A DNA stretch of 64,000 nucleotides from contig NZ_JAQBOC010000028.1 of assembly GCF_028288225.1 (NCBI RefSeq), positions 83,121-147,120 of the forward strand. Reading direction: 5' to 3'. This stretch comes from Mucilaginibacter sp. GTDB lineage: Bacteria > Bacteroidota > Bacteroidia > Sphingobacteriales > Sphingobacteriaceae. Shown here one piece after another: positions 43,004-51,917 of the stretch. Made by a program: the position numbers and the translations under genes. Position 1 is the stretch's first letter; each line of letters starts with the position of its first letter. The notes under the pieces were generated by a model. That model saw only the letters and a program-made list of their open reading frames with translations, had not been told where the DNA came from and ran no database searches.

Positions 43004-44020
43004 TTACTTTTCAAGCAATTCTAATTGCCAGGCAACATGCTCTTCCGTTACTGGGAATAACGCGTTATTGCGGATTGTGTGATGAACGGCGTCAAATAGA
43101 CCGTTGTAATTTCCTTTTGGCGGTTTTATATATTCGATATTTTTTTTGTTATCGAGCCCCATAATTACCAGCTTGCCATCACTGCCTTCGGGTTCAATGC
43201 CAAAACCGGGGTCGGTGGGCATCATGCCATTGTCAAGCTGGGCCTCCTGGGTATCGCAACGTTCTTTTGCCAGGCTTCCCAACGTTCCGTAAACTGCAAA
43301 GCCGGGCAATACTTCAGCCATCAGCAGGCCCGAAGTTAAGTATACGTTCAGCTGGTTGGGGTATTTTAGATGATAGTTAAAATAATCAGGCACTTCTGAT
43401 CCTTCACGGTAAATACCTGTTGTTTTGGTAAAGGTTAAAGGCTTGCCAAATAAGGCTATTATATTATCAATAAGATGCGGCCCAAGGTCATAAACCAAAC
43501 CATTGGCCGGAGTGTCCCTGCTCTCCTTAAACAATTTTGGACTAAGCGCAGTTTTATACCTGTCGAACCGCATGTGGACCTCTATCAGCTCACCCAGTCT
43601 GCCACTTTCAATTACATCCTTTACCAGCATAAAGCCGCTATCGTACCGCCGGTTTTGGTAAAGCATCAGGTGCAGGTTCTTCTTGCGTGCCAGGTCGAAC
43701 ATTATCTTTACTTCAGCGCTGGTTGCTGCGGCAGGTTTTTCGAGCAGTACATGCTTGCCCGCATTCAGCGCTCGCAAGGTGAAATCAAAATGGGTATTGT
43801 TGGGGGTATTGATAACTACCAGCTCAATTTCATCATCAGCCAGCAATTCGTCAATGGAGCTGTAACTGATAACATCCGGGTAGCGGACCGCTGCCTTTTT
43901 CTCATGCCGCTCAACAACGGCTTTAAAAGTAAACCCGGGATTGGTAGTTAAAAATGGCGCATGAAAAATACGTCCCGACATTCCGTAGGCCATCAGGCCC
44001 GTTATGATTGGTTTTGACAT
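43004..44020 (-). CDS. Gfo/Idh/MocA-family oxidoreductase
   Basis: The 338-residue NAD(P)-dependent enzyme has an N-terminal Rossmann domain (ITGLMAYGMSGRIFHAPFL, then VVINTPNNTHFDFTLRALNA and KHVLLEKPAAATSAE with the family EKP motif). A C-terminal substrate domain with VYDLGPHLIDNIIALFG follows. The sequence opening resembles YdgJ/YhhX-type members. The substrate is probably a sugar or inositol, which I cannot tell from sequence. It is upstream of, and reads towards, the thioredoxin-like gene, nearly touching it. Confidence 0.92.
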   Translation of the reverse strand: MSKPIITGLMAYGMSGRIFHAPFLTTNPGFTFKAVVERHEKKAAVRYPDVISYSSIDELLADDEIELVVINTPNNTHFDFTLRALNAGKHVLLEKPAAATSAEVKIMFDLARKKNLHLMLYQNRRYDSGFMLVKDVIESGRLGELIEVHMRFDRYKTALSPKLFKESRDTPANGLVYDLGPHLIDNIIALFGKPLTFTKTTGIYREGSEVPDYFNYHLKYPNQLNVYLTSGLLMAEVLPGFAVYGTLGSLAKERCDTQEAQLDNGMMPTDPGFGIEPEGSDGKLVIMGLDNKKNIEYIKPPKGNYNGLFDAVHHTIRNNALFPVTEEHVAWQLELLEK

Positions 44021-44040
44021 AGCTTTGTATAAAAAATCAT

Positions 44041-44125
44041 GTCATTGAGAGCAAGAGCGTGCAATCGCAAACCATGCATGACCGTTTCGCAAAGTTCGCG
44101 ATTGCATCGTACTTCTCAATAACAA
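44041..44125. repeat. Palindromic element GTCATTGAGA...TCTCAATAAC
   Basis: Outer arms GTCATTGAGA/TCTCAATAAC and inner GCAATCGC (44061-44068)/GCGATTGC (44098-44105) form a hairpin. It is related in its CATTGxGA ends to the element at 30517. Confidence 0.6.
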
Positions 44126-44166
44126 TCGGTTAAATAAATCCGAAATCGAACATTCTAAATCCGAAA

Positions 44167-46596
44167 TCAAAAATCCCCTTCCCCAATAGGGCTTCCATCC
44201 GGCATATCCACCGCCGCTGCCGGCTTAAACTGGGCGGGGTCTTTTTCAAAGGCGTTGATCTGCGAAAGTCCGAATATAAGGTTTGCTTTAATATTATCAC
44301 CCGCCGAACGAAGGCTGATGACCATCCATTTTCTCAAATCGTCTATTTCCATCAGGGCAATTCCCCTAACACTTTCGGCTGCTTTGTTGTTAGCTGCCAG
44401 GGTTAATAACTGCTTTAGGGTTAAATTGTTCACCAAGCGCTGCAGTTCGCCTTTATAGCCGCTTTGCTGCGGGGCTTTCCAGGTTTGGGCCACAAGCTTT
44501 TCCATTACAGCAATTAACCCCGGCTGTGCATTGTCTCTCGAATTATATTCAACCAATCTTGCATCACGCTCCGGATTCAACATAAATTTAAGTGTAGTAG
44601 CAGCCGCAGATTCAGCAGCATCCATCGGGTCAAATGTCAACCCGGTGCGCGATTTAAACAACTCCCTCGTCCTGGGGTAACCATCAGGCCTTGGCGGAAT
44701 TTTTTCCAAAAGCTTTTCAGGCAGCGCCAGTGCATTCGGACTAATGGTTAACATCAGCGCATTAAAAGCCTTCCACTGCTCAGCCGGCGGAATAAACCGG
44801 GCAACTGGCTGGCCATCGTTTTTAATAGCATAGGTATAGTATAAGCCGCCGAGCATTTTTGAGGCTGCCTCAACCTGGTAGCGGTGCAGCAGGTATATGG
44901 GTACCAAAGGCTCCTCAATGGTAGCCACCGGCGCATCCTGCCTTATCGCTTTTTCCGAAAAGTTATCCAGCAAGCGCCTGCGGATGTCCATCAGCCTGTT
45001 CAGCTCATCGGCTGCATTTTTGCCATTGTCCCACAAATGGGCCAGCGGATGTACGCTGCCCTCAGGCCGGGCATCTTCATCAGTTATAAATAGCTGCCCC
45101 TGTTTTAATGTTTCGGTTATAATTCCTTTTAAGGCTTCGTCTTCATTTGTGCCTGCCGGGAAATCCTGGTAGCCGTATAAAATGGCGCGTTTGTCCCATG
45201 TGCCAATTTCGGGAGTGTAAGCATTGGACAGGTCGATTGTTCCGTCAGCAGCTAAAGTAAATGCCGGTGGCGGATAATCCATTACCGATGCCCTGTTATT
45301 TGTACTGGCAGCAAAATTATGCTGCAGGCCAAGGGTATGCCCAACCTCGTGCGCGGCAAGCTGGTGCAGGCGGGCTATGGCCATTTTTAACATTTTATCG
45401 CTTGTGGGTTTGCCGTCTTCATAAGGCTGTAAGAGGCCTTCGGCAATTAAAAAGTCCTGCCTGTCACGCAATGAGCCTAATGACACCTGCCCTTTTATGA
45501 TCTCCCCGGTGCGCGGATCATTAATAGATGCTCCATACGACCAGCCCCGGGTTGAGCGGTGGATCCACTGGATGATATTGTACCTGATATCCATCGGGTC
45601 AGCATCTTCCGGTAGTAATTTTACCTGGAAGGCATTTTTATACCCGGCTGCCTCAAAGGCTTGGTTCCACCATGATGCGCCTTCCATTAATGCAGTCCGC
45701 ACAGGTTCGGGGGCGCCTCTGTCTACATAATAAATAATCGGTTTTACCGGTTCGCTCATAGCAGCCGCCGGGTCCTTTTTTTGCAGCCGGTGCCGGGCAA
45801 GCATGCGCTTAACAATGGGCTGATCTATCGGAGTAGCATAATCCATATAGTCCACGCCATAAAAACCGGAACGCGGATCAAATTTGCGCACTTTATAATT
45901 ATCATCAGGCAGTTTAATAAACGAGTGGTGCATCCGCACAGTAACCGAATTAGGATCAGGCGTTACCGAGCTTATTTCGCTGCCTTTAGCTTTTCCAGCC
46001 AATGTTATTGTAGCCTCAAATTCAGCGTTCTCCGGGAATGCTTTGGTATTTGGTAAATAAATGGCCGAGCGTGACTCATCAAGGTTGAAATTTCCCTGGT
46101 CGCTGCTTCCTAGTCTATCCGCAAGATGGTGACTATCGCGCAGTAAAAAAGGGGTGAAGTCAATTAATACCTTATCACCGTCCTGTGCTTCGGCCTTAAA
46201 CCCCCATATAACAGATTGTGCAAATGCCTCCTCAACTGATTTTCTTTCATCAGCGTTATTGCTAACTGCCCTGTAAGCATAATTGGGTTGCATCAGCAAT
46301 ACCTTTGGCCCGCTTTTAACAAATTTAACTATCCTGCTATTGCCAATTTGCCCGCGGTCTAAACCCAAATCGTTTGACCCTACGCCGGCAGGCAGGGAGT
46401 TAACATACAAAAATTCGGTATTCAGCTTATCAATTTCAAGCAGGATCCGGCCGGTGCTTTCATCCCAATAAAAATTAAAATAGCCTGAGTATTTAGTTAA
46501 ACCTTTTACCTTAGATTCAATATCGCCGGTTTTTTGGGCACTTGCAGCCTGTAAAAAGTTAATTAACAGTAAAAAAAGCAGGTAAATTTTTTTCAT
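44167..46596 (-). CDS. Exported zinc-dependent metalloprotease (DUF5117/DUF4953 type)
   Basis: The 809-residue protein has a signal peptide ending near ASAQ. The N-terminal domain contains GYFNFYWDESTGRILLEI and LLMQPNYAYRA (DUF5117). The catalytic domain has AAHEVGHTLGLQHNFAAS, the HExxHxxG zinc motif of metzincin-like enzymes, followed by SVMDYPPP (the Met-turn region). The C-terminal region is helical. The family is common in Bacteroidota with unknown natural substrates. All three zinc His and the Glu are present. Confidence 0.9.
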   Translation of the reverse strand: MKKIYLLFLLLINFLQAASAQKTGDIESKVKGLTKYSGYFNFYWDESTGRILLEIDKLNTEFLYVNSLPAGVGSNDLGLDRGQIGNSRIVKFVKSGPKVLLMQPNYAYRAVSNNADERKSVEEAFAQSVIWGFKAEAQDGDKVLIDFTPFLLRDSHHLADRLGSSDQGNFNLDESRSAIYLPNTKAFPENAEFEATITLAGKAKGSEISSVTPDPNSVTVRMHHSFIKLPDDNYKVRKFDPRSGFYGVDYMDYATPIDQPIVKRMLARHRLQKKDPAAAMSEPVKPIIYYVDRGAPEPVRTALMEGASWWNQAFEAAGYKNAFQVKLLPEDADPMDIRYNIIQWIHRSTRGWSYGASINDPRTGEIIKGQVSLGSLRDRQDFLIAEGLLQPYEDGKPTSDKMLKMAIARLHQLAAHEVGHTLGLQHNFAASTNNRASVMDYPPPAFTLAADGTIDLSNAYTPEIGTWDKRAILYGYQDFPAGTNEDEALKGIITETLKQGQLFITDEDARPEGSVHPLAHLWDNGKNAADELNRLMDIRRRLLDNFSEKAIRQDAPVATIEEPLVPIYLLHRYQVEAASKMLGGLYYTYAIKNDGQPVARFIPPAEQWKAFNALMLTISPNALALPEKLLEKIPPRPDGYPRTRELFKSRTGLTFDPMDAAESAAATTLKFMLNPERDARLVEYNSRDNAQPGLIAVMEKLVAQTWKAPQQSGYKGELQRLVNNLTLKQLLTLAANNKAAESVRGIALMEIDDLRKWMVISLRSAGDNIKANLIFGLSQINAFEKDPAQFKPAAAVDMPDGSPIGEGDF

Positions 46597-46787
46597 TATC
46601 AGTTATAGGAATGTTCGGTCTAAAGTATTAATTTTAATCAATATTACCCAATTCACTGGTTGATTGAGCAATCAATCTTTAGATTTATCGTTTAACCATT
46701 AACTGTAATTTCTTATTCAATTTATTCTTAAAAGGGATATAACCTTTAAATCTTTGTTGCGTATAAAGCATATCATAATTTATTTAT

Positions 46788-47207
46788 ATGGAGTTTAATA
46801 GCAGATCCGTTAGTATTTTACTTGTTGATGACGATGAAATAAACAACTTCATCTCTATTAAGTTGATAAAGAAAGCGCTTACGAATACCGAGATCATGGC
46901 TTGCCTTAACGGGAAATATGCTATCGATCAACTGGTTGAGATCCAGAAGGCGGATCCTGAAAAATTGCCTGATTATATTTTGCTGGACATAAATATGCCA
47001 ATTATGAATGGCTGGGAGTTTTTAGATGAATTTAAACGCTTAAATGTTGATCCGGCGGGAAAATGCAAAATTTACATCATCTCATCATCAGTATTTAGTA
47101 ACGATATTAATAAAGCACGCTCATACCCACTTGTAAAAGACTTTATATCGAAACCGCTTAATGTTGAAAAGATAGTTGAATTATTTAAAGTTGAGGATCC
47201 TGCTTAA
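46788..47207 (+). CDS. Single-domain response regulator (CheY-like)
   Basis: The 139-residue receiver domain carries LLVDDDEINNF (acid pocket), DYILLDINMPIMNGWEF with the phospho-acceptor Asp about residue 66, IISSSVF (Ser switch) and DFISKPL (conserved Lys). No output domain, so it acts by protein contact. No histidine kinase is nearby. Its end overlaps the convergent MBL-hydrolase gene by 4 bp. Confidence 0.93.
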   Translation: MEFNSRSVSILLVDDDEINNFISIKLIKKALTNTEIMACLNGKYAIDQLVEIQKADPEKLPDYILLDINMPIMNGWEFLDEFKRLNVDPAGKCKIYIISSSVFSNDINKARSYPLVKDFISKPLNVEKIVELFKVEDPA

Positions 47208-47974
47208 GCAGGAATAACCTTAAAATGATCATCATTATAAACAACTTTACCAACACATAATGATTTTGCATGGTAAAATAAACAAGTCCAGCCTTCCCCG
47301 GCGGCAATTTTACCATATTCTTCTCTTAACTGCATAGCTTTACGTCCGTCATAATCATACTTAGCAATAAACTTCCGCATCAATTGCTCTGGCTCAGGTA
47401 GTTCATCGCCACCAAAAAAACATTTTTCACCATTGCTTTCCATCCATATAACCATGTGGTACGGAGAGTGACCGCCTGATAATTCATACCTTATTCCCGG
47501 TTTAAATTCACCGCTGCCCTCAACAAGGGTTAGGTTGATGTTGCCTTGTAATGCTGCAAAAATTTCTTTATGATAAGATGATGAAGCGCCGGACAGCGCT
47601 GTTTCCCATTCTTTTTTCTGGATAACATGCTGTGCTTTAGGAAAGTTTGGCACCAGTTTGCCACCACGCTCAACTACCAGGCCGCCGGAGTGATCATAAT
47701 GCAGGTGCGACATAATAACCAGGCTTACTTCATCCGGATCAAAGCCTGCATTACGGATATGCTGGTGGATAAAAAGCTCATCCCGGGTATCTTTATAGCC
47801 AAGGCCTGTATCTAAAAGTATAAGATCGGTATCGGTTTGTACTAAAAAGGGATTAACATGGATAAATAAAGACGCCGGCCTGTCCTTGGGGCTATCCGTT
47901 TCAGGATTAAAAGGAATAAATTTTTTGGTTATATCAACAGAATAGGAGCCTTCGCTTAATGTGAAAATTTTCAT
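47204..47974 (-). CDS. MBL-fold metallo-hydrolase
   Basis: The 256-residue protein has the zinc motif MSHLHYDHSGG (HxHxDH), LLDTGLGYK upstream and the later ligands in ELSGGHSPYHMV and FFGGDELP. It has the layout of lactonase/glyoxalase II-like hydrolases; the substrate is unknown. I use the ATG at 47974 (MKIFTLSEG); a TTG 24 bp upstream would add NEQKNTL and lies within a repeat remnant (TTCAAGCGTC). Confidence 0.88.
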   Translation of the reverse strand: MKIFTLSEGSYSVDITKKFIPFNPETDSPKDRPASLFIHVNPFLVQTDTDLILLDTGLGYKDTRDELFIHQHIRNAGFDPDEVSLVIMSHLHYDHSGGLVVERGGKLVPNFPKAQHVIQKKEWETALSGASSSYHKEIFAALQGNINLTLVEGSGEFKPGIRYELSGGHSPYHMVIWMESNGEKCFFGGDELPEPEQLMRKFIAKYDYDGRKAMQLREEYGKIAAGEGWTCLFYHAKSLCVGKVVYNDDHFKVIPA

Positions 47975-48037
47975 TAATGTATTTTTTTGTTCGTTCAAGC
48001 GTCAACACTTAAACAATTATTACTTATTTAAACTTTT

Positions 48038-48745
48038 TTATTTGTCCTTCAAATTTCTTGCTACCCGAAATCCAAGGTCATCAATTTTAAACGATGACGG
48101 GTGGCTGCGTCTGCGGTTAGTGGCCAAACAACCTCTTGCTTCGTCACACCAGCCACCGCCTCTGAATATGCGGTATGAGCCATAAACTGTTTCATCGTAG
48201 ATGTCCGAGCACCACTCCCACACATTACCCAGCATATCATACAACCCCCATGAATTGGGCGCTTTCAGGGCTACATCATGTGTCGTTTTTTCTGAATTGT
48301 CCTTATGCCATGCAATGGCATCAATCTCTCCGTACCTGCTTTCCGTAGTACCTGCTTTACATGCATATTCCCATTCTGCTTCAGTGGGGAGCCGGTAACC
48401 GTTGGCTTTTGGGTCAAATGTTATTTCGGTGCTGTTAGCGCTCAAATAATACCAAGGTTGCAATCCCGCTTCCCGGGAGAATAAATTACAAAACATCACC
48501 GCATCTTTCCATGATACAGTTTCTACCGGCTTTTTATCCCCTTTAAATGAAGCAGGAGATTCTTTTGTGATCCCAAAATATAGTTCCTGTGTAACGGGAA
48601 ACCTGGCAATCAAAAAAGGTTCTATGTCAACACTCCATTTATGCTTTATTCTGTCATCTCTCAACTCAATTTTTCCACCCGGTATTTCTACCATTTGATT
48701 ATTTATTGCTGAAATACCTGGTGTGTTAAAATTGTTCTGATTCAA
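48038..48745 (-). CDS. Formylglycine-generating-enzyme-like (FGE-sulfatase) domain protein
   Basis: The 235-residue cytoplasmic protein has MVEIPGGKIELRDDR, then FPVTQELYFGIT, PVETVSWKDAVMFCNLFS, GYRLPTEAEWEYACKAG, GNVWEWCSD and FRGGGWCDEARGCL. This is the full FGE-sulfatase fold with a catalytic-type Cys region near the end. Many Bacteroidota members are not true FGEs, and no sulfatase is nearby. The listed start is TTG; the ATG at 48694 (MVEIPGG) also gives a complete domain. Confidence 0.88.
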   Translation of the reverse strand: MNQNNFNTPGISAINNQMVEIPGGKIELRDDRIKHKWSVDIEPFLIARFPVTQELYFGITKESPASFKGDKKPVETVSWKDAVMFCNLFSREAGLQPWYYLSANSTEITFDPKANGYRLPTEAEWEYACKAGTTESRYGEIDAIAWHKDNSEKTTHDVALKAPNSWGLYDMLGNVWEWCSDIYDETVYGSYRIFRGGGWCDEARGCLATNRRRSHPSSFKIDDLGFRVARNLKDK

Positions 48746-48812
48746 AATTCGCAGTTTGTTATTTTTATAAATAGGTTTCCTAACCTCTGATCACTAATCC
48801 CTATCTTTATGT

Positions 48813-48939
48813 GCCCGTTCAAGCGTCTTCGCTTGAATGAAAACCATTGTAAGCGGCCACGCTTACGTACAATATGGTAAGGTAATTTAAGCGTGGACGC
48901 TTAAATTTTGGTCATTCAAGCGTGGACGCTTGAACGGGC
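48813..48939. repeat. 127-bp palindromic element built from four AAGCGTnnnCGCTT hairpins
   Basis: The 28-bp ends, GCCCGTTCAAGCGTCTTCGC... and its inverse, match at 26 of 28 positions. Inside are two more hairpins (TAAGCGGCCACGCTTA, TAAGCGTGGACGCTTA). There is no ORF. A remnant (TTCAAGCGTC) is near 47993. Confidence 0.75.
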
Positions 48940-49031
48940 GTTAGTATTTCGTTTGTTAAAAAAAATCTGATCTCTAATCTCTAACCTCTACTCACTAATC
49001 TATATCTTTACCTTTTTTAAGCTACAAAGAT

Positions 49032-50741
49032 ATGAATAAACGGTGGGCAGTACGAGAAAATGCTGACGAAGAGGAAGTAAGAAATTTGGCTGCCGCGTTA
49101 AGTATTGATCTCGTTTTAAGTACCTTGCTGATACACAGGGGTATTAAAAGCTATGATGAGGCCCGCCTGTTTTTCAGACCTGATAACCGCCACCTGCACG
49201 ATCCCTTTCTGATGGCCGGTATGGAGCAGGCTATATTGCGGATAGAGGCTGCAATGGCCGCCGGCGAAATGATCCTGATCTATGGTGATTATGATGTTGA
49301 CGGTACCACCGCCGTATCTTTAGTATACAGTTTCTTTAAGAAATATTACGATAAGCTGGAGTACTATATTCCCGACCGGTACCTGGAAGGATACGGGATT
49401 TCGACTAATGGAATTGATTATGCACACGAGCATGGCTTTAAGCTGATAATAGCGCTTGATTGTGGCATTAAATCGGTAGATAAAATTGCTTATGCCAATA
49501 CAAAAGGGGTTGATTTTATCATCTGCGATCATCACCTGCCCGGCGATGTATTACCTGGCGCCGTTGCCATCCTCGACCCAAAACAGCTGCATTGCACCTA
49601 TCCTTTTAAAGAACTGTCAGGCTGTGGCATCGGTTTTAAACTGATCCAGGCGTATGCCGAAAAAAATAATATTCCGTTTAGCGAGGTTGATTGCTACCTT
49701 GACCTGGTAGCTATAAGCATAGCTTGCGACATTGTACATATCATCGGCGAGAACCGGGTGCTTGCCCACCTGGGCCTGCAAAAAATAAATAATAATCCGT
49801 GTATGGGCGTTAAAACCCTGATGGAAGTTGCAGGCAGGGGGAATAACTACACTATATCTGATGTGGTGTTTTTACTCGGTCCGCGCATTAACGCTGCCGG
49901 GCGCATTGACGACGCCAAACATGCAGTTGAGCTGCTGATTGCGAACGAAGAAAATGCTGCCAAAGAAAAAAGCCTGCTTATCAATGTTAAAAATACCGAG
50001 CGCAAGGGTCATGATCTATCTATTACCGATGAAGCTTTGGGGATGATAGACAATGATGAGGTACTGATAAGCCGTAAGTCGACCGTATTGTTTAATGAGA
50101 ACTGGCACAAAGGCGTTATCGGTATTGTGGCGTCCCGCTTAACAGAAAAATATTATCGCCCAACCATAGTGCTTACCCGCTCAAACGGGCATGTGGCAGG
50201 TTCGGCACGTTCTGTTTTGGGATATGATTTGTACGAGGCGCTTTGCGGCTGCAGTGACCTGCTGATCCAGTTTGGCGGGCATAAATATGCCGCCGGACTA
50301 ACTATGCACCCTGAAAATGTGGAAGCCTTTATAACCAGGTTTGAGGAAGTGGTGAGCGCCACCATTAAACCCGAGCAATTGATTCAGCAGATACAGATTG
50401 AGGCAGAATTACGTTTAAGCCAGGTAGAACCAAAGTTTTTCAGGATCCTGAACCAGTTTGCGCCCTTCGGGCCCGAGAATATGGCACCGGTATTCATAAG
50501 TAAAAATGTGTATGTTAGCGGATATGCAGGTTTAGTGGGCGGCAATCACATAAAAATGATGGTAATGCAGGAAGATTCTGCTATGTTTGATTGCATTGCA
50601 TTTAACCATGGCGAATATTTGCCCAAACTGCTAAAAGATGTGCCTTTTGATATGTGTTATACCATTGAGGAAAATATTTGGAAAGAGCGGAGAACGATCC
50701 AGTTAAATGTGAAGGGAATTCGTTTTGGCGGAAGTTCATAG
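49032..50741 (+). CDS. recJ: Single-stranded-DNA-specific exonuclease RecJ
   Basis: The 569-residue protein degrades ssDNA 5' to 3' in recombination and repair. It has the DHH phosphoesterase motifs: IYGDYDVDGTTAVSLVYSF (motif I), LDCGIKS (II), FIICDHHLPG (III, DHH) and LDLVAISIACDIV (IV). The DHHA1 part includes NGHVAGSARSVLGYDLYEAL and FGGHKYAAGLTM, then an OB-fold C-terminus (FAPFGPENMAPVF). Length is standard. Confidence 0.96.
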   Translation: MNKRWAVRENADEEEVRNLAAALSIDLVLSTLLIHRGIKSYDEARLFFRPDNRHLHDPFLMAGMEQAILRIEAAMAAGEMILIYGDYDVDGTTAVSLVYSFFKKYYDKLEYYIPDRYLEGYGISTNGIDYAHEHGFKLIIALDCGIKSVDKIAYANTKGVDFIICDHHLPGDVLPGAVAILDPKQLHCTYPFKELSGCGIGFKLIQAYAEKNNIPFSEVDCYLDLVAISIACDIVHIIGENRVLAHLGLQKINNNPCMGVKTLMEVAGRGNNYTISDVVFLLGPRINAAGRIDDAKHAVELLIANEENAAKEKSLLINVKNTERKGHDLSITDEALGMIDNDEVLISRKSTVLFNENWHKGVIGIVASRLTEKYYRPTIVLTRSNGHVAGSARSVLGYDLYEALCGCSDLLIQFGGHKYAAGLTMHPENVEAFITRFEEVVSATIKPEQLIQQIQIEAELRLSQVEPKFFRILNQFAPFGPENMAPVFISKNVYVSGYAGLVGGNHIKMMVMQEDSAMFDCIAFNHGEYLPKLLKDVPFDMCYTIEENIWKERRTIQLNVKGIRFGGSS

Positions 50742-50869
50742 TTGATGGTTCATAGTTCATAGTAGAAAGTCCATAGACGATGGTCGATAGTCCATAGTAA
50801 GGAGGTTCATAGTTGATGGTTCATAGTTCATAGCAGGAAGTCCATAGACAATGGTCGATAGTCCATAGC
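50734..50869. repeat. 71-bp tandem duplication of CTATGGAC-family words
   Basis: Two near-identical units start at 50734 and 50805 (GTTCATAGTTGATGGTTCAT...). They differ at a few bases. The reverse complement of the unit is found at 62227-62280, next to rlmD. Confidence 0.85.
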
Positions 50870-50929
50870 AAAAGAATCTTAAACTATTAGAGAACCATAT
50901 AATCCTTAAATCAATCATGGTTTTAAAAC

Positions 50930-51032
50930 AATCATGGTTTAAAGAATCAGTGAAATCAAAAAATAATCGGTGAAATCCCAAAAAGAAATAATCGGTGTAA
51001 TCATAAAACAAATCGGTGTAATCAGTGAATTT
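50930..51032. repeat. AATCGGTGTAATCA-type word array running into the lptB start codon
   Basis: Repeats of GAATCAGTGAAATC, AATCGGTGAAATCCC and AATCGGTGTAATCA words run up to and include the GTG start of lptB. Inverse words (GATTACACCGATTTTTT) occur at 62047-62092. Confidence 0.7.
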
Positions 51033-51792
51033 AAGAGCAGAACATATATTAAAAAGGTATAAGCAGCGTACGGTTGTAAACGATGTAAGCTTCAATGTTT
51101 CGCAGGGCGAAATTGTGGGTTTGCTGGGGCCTAACGGTGCCGGTAAAACCACATCGTTTTATATGATAGTAGGTTTGATAAAACCTAATGAAGGCAGGAT
51201 CTTCCTGGATGATGTAGACATAACCGGCGACCCGATGTACCGCCGTGCACAAAAAGGCATAGGTTACCTGGCACAGGAAGCATCTATATTCAGAAAACTA
51301 TCTGTTGAAGATAATATAAAGGCCGTTTTAGAAATGGGCACCATGCCTAAAGACCGCCAAAAGGATAAGCTGGAAGAACTGATTGACGAATTTAGCTTGC
51401 ATAAGGTGCGCAGGAACCGTGGCGACCTGCTCTCAGGCGGCGAACGCAGGCGTACAGAAATTGCCCGCGCACTGGCAGCCGAACCTAATTTTATTTTGCT
51501 TGATGAGCCATTTGCCGGGGTTGACCCTATTGCGGTAGAAGAGATCCAGGCTATGGTGGCCAAGTTGAAAACCCGTAATATCGGGATCCTGATAACCGAC
51601 CACAATGTGCAGGAAACGCTGTCAATAACCGATAGGGCCTACCTGCTTTTTGAAGGTAAATTATTAGAGTCGGGGGTACCCGAAGTGCTGGCAGCAAATG
51701 AGATGGTGCGTAAAGTTTACCTTGGCTCGAACTTTGTATTAAAAAGAAAGGTATTCAACTTTGATAAGCCGGTGGCAGAGATTAAAGATTAG
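51025..51792 (+). CDS. lptB: LPS export ABC transporter ATPase LptB
   Basis: The 255-residue ATPase powers LPS extraction with the LptF/G permease (one is at 16346). It has Walker [18 protein letters not shown]-loop [15 protein letters not shown], signature [17 protein letters not shown], Walker [14 protein letters not shown] and H-loop [10 protein letters not shown]. The start is GTG at 51025; no ATG fits, and the codon falls inside an intergenic repeat array. Confidence 0.95.
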   Translation: MNLRAEHILKRYKQRTVVNDVSFNVSQGEIVGLLGPNGAGKTTSFYMIVGLIKPNEGRIFLDDVDITGDPMYRRAQKGIGYLAQEASIFRKLSVEDNIKAVLEMGTMPKDRQKDKLEELIDEFSLHKVRRNRGDLLSGGERRRTEIARALAAEPNFILLDEPFAGVDPIAVEEIQAMVAKLKTRNIGILITDHNVQETLSITDRAYLLFEGKLLESGVPEVLAANEMVRKVYLGSNFVLKRKVFNFDKPVAEIKD

Positions 51793-51839
51793 AGACCAGA
51801 GATTAGGAAGGAATAATCCGGGTTTATATAAATGAGTTC

Positions 51840-51908
51840 AATCACAAATTCACTAATTATTCACTCACTAATTCACTAAATCGCTAATTCACTAATTATT
51901 CACTCACT
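51840..51908. repeat. ACTAATTCACTAATT word array
   Basis: Multiple direct words TTCACTAATT and TTCACTCACTA precede the GH3 gene. They match the tamB/tsaD arrays at 23873-23988. Confidence 0.7.
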
Positions 51909-51917
51909 ACTTCTTCC

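Noticed and set aside
50734..50869. CRISPR-like tandem repeat
   Set aside because: Only two units of 71 bp with internal word structure; the same words occur elsewhere as inverted pairs.
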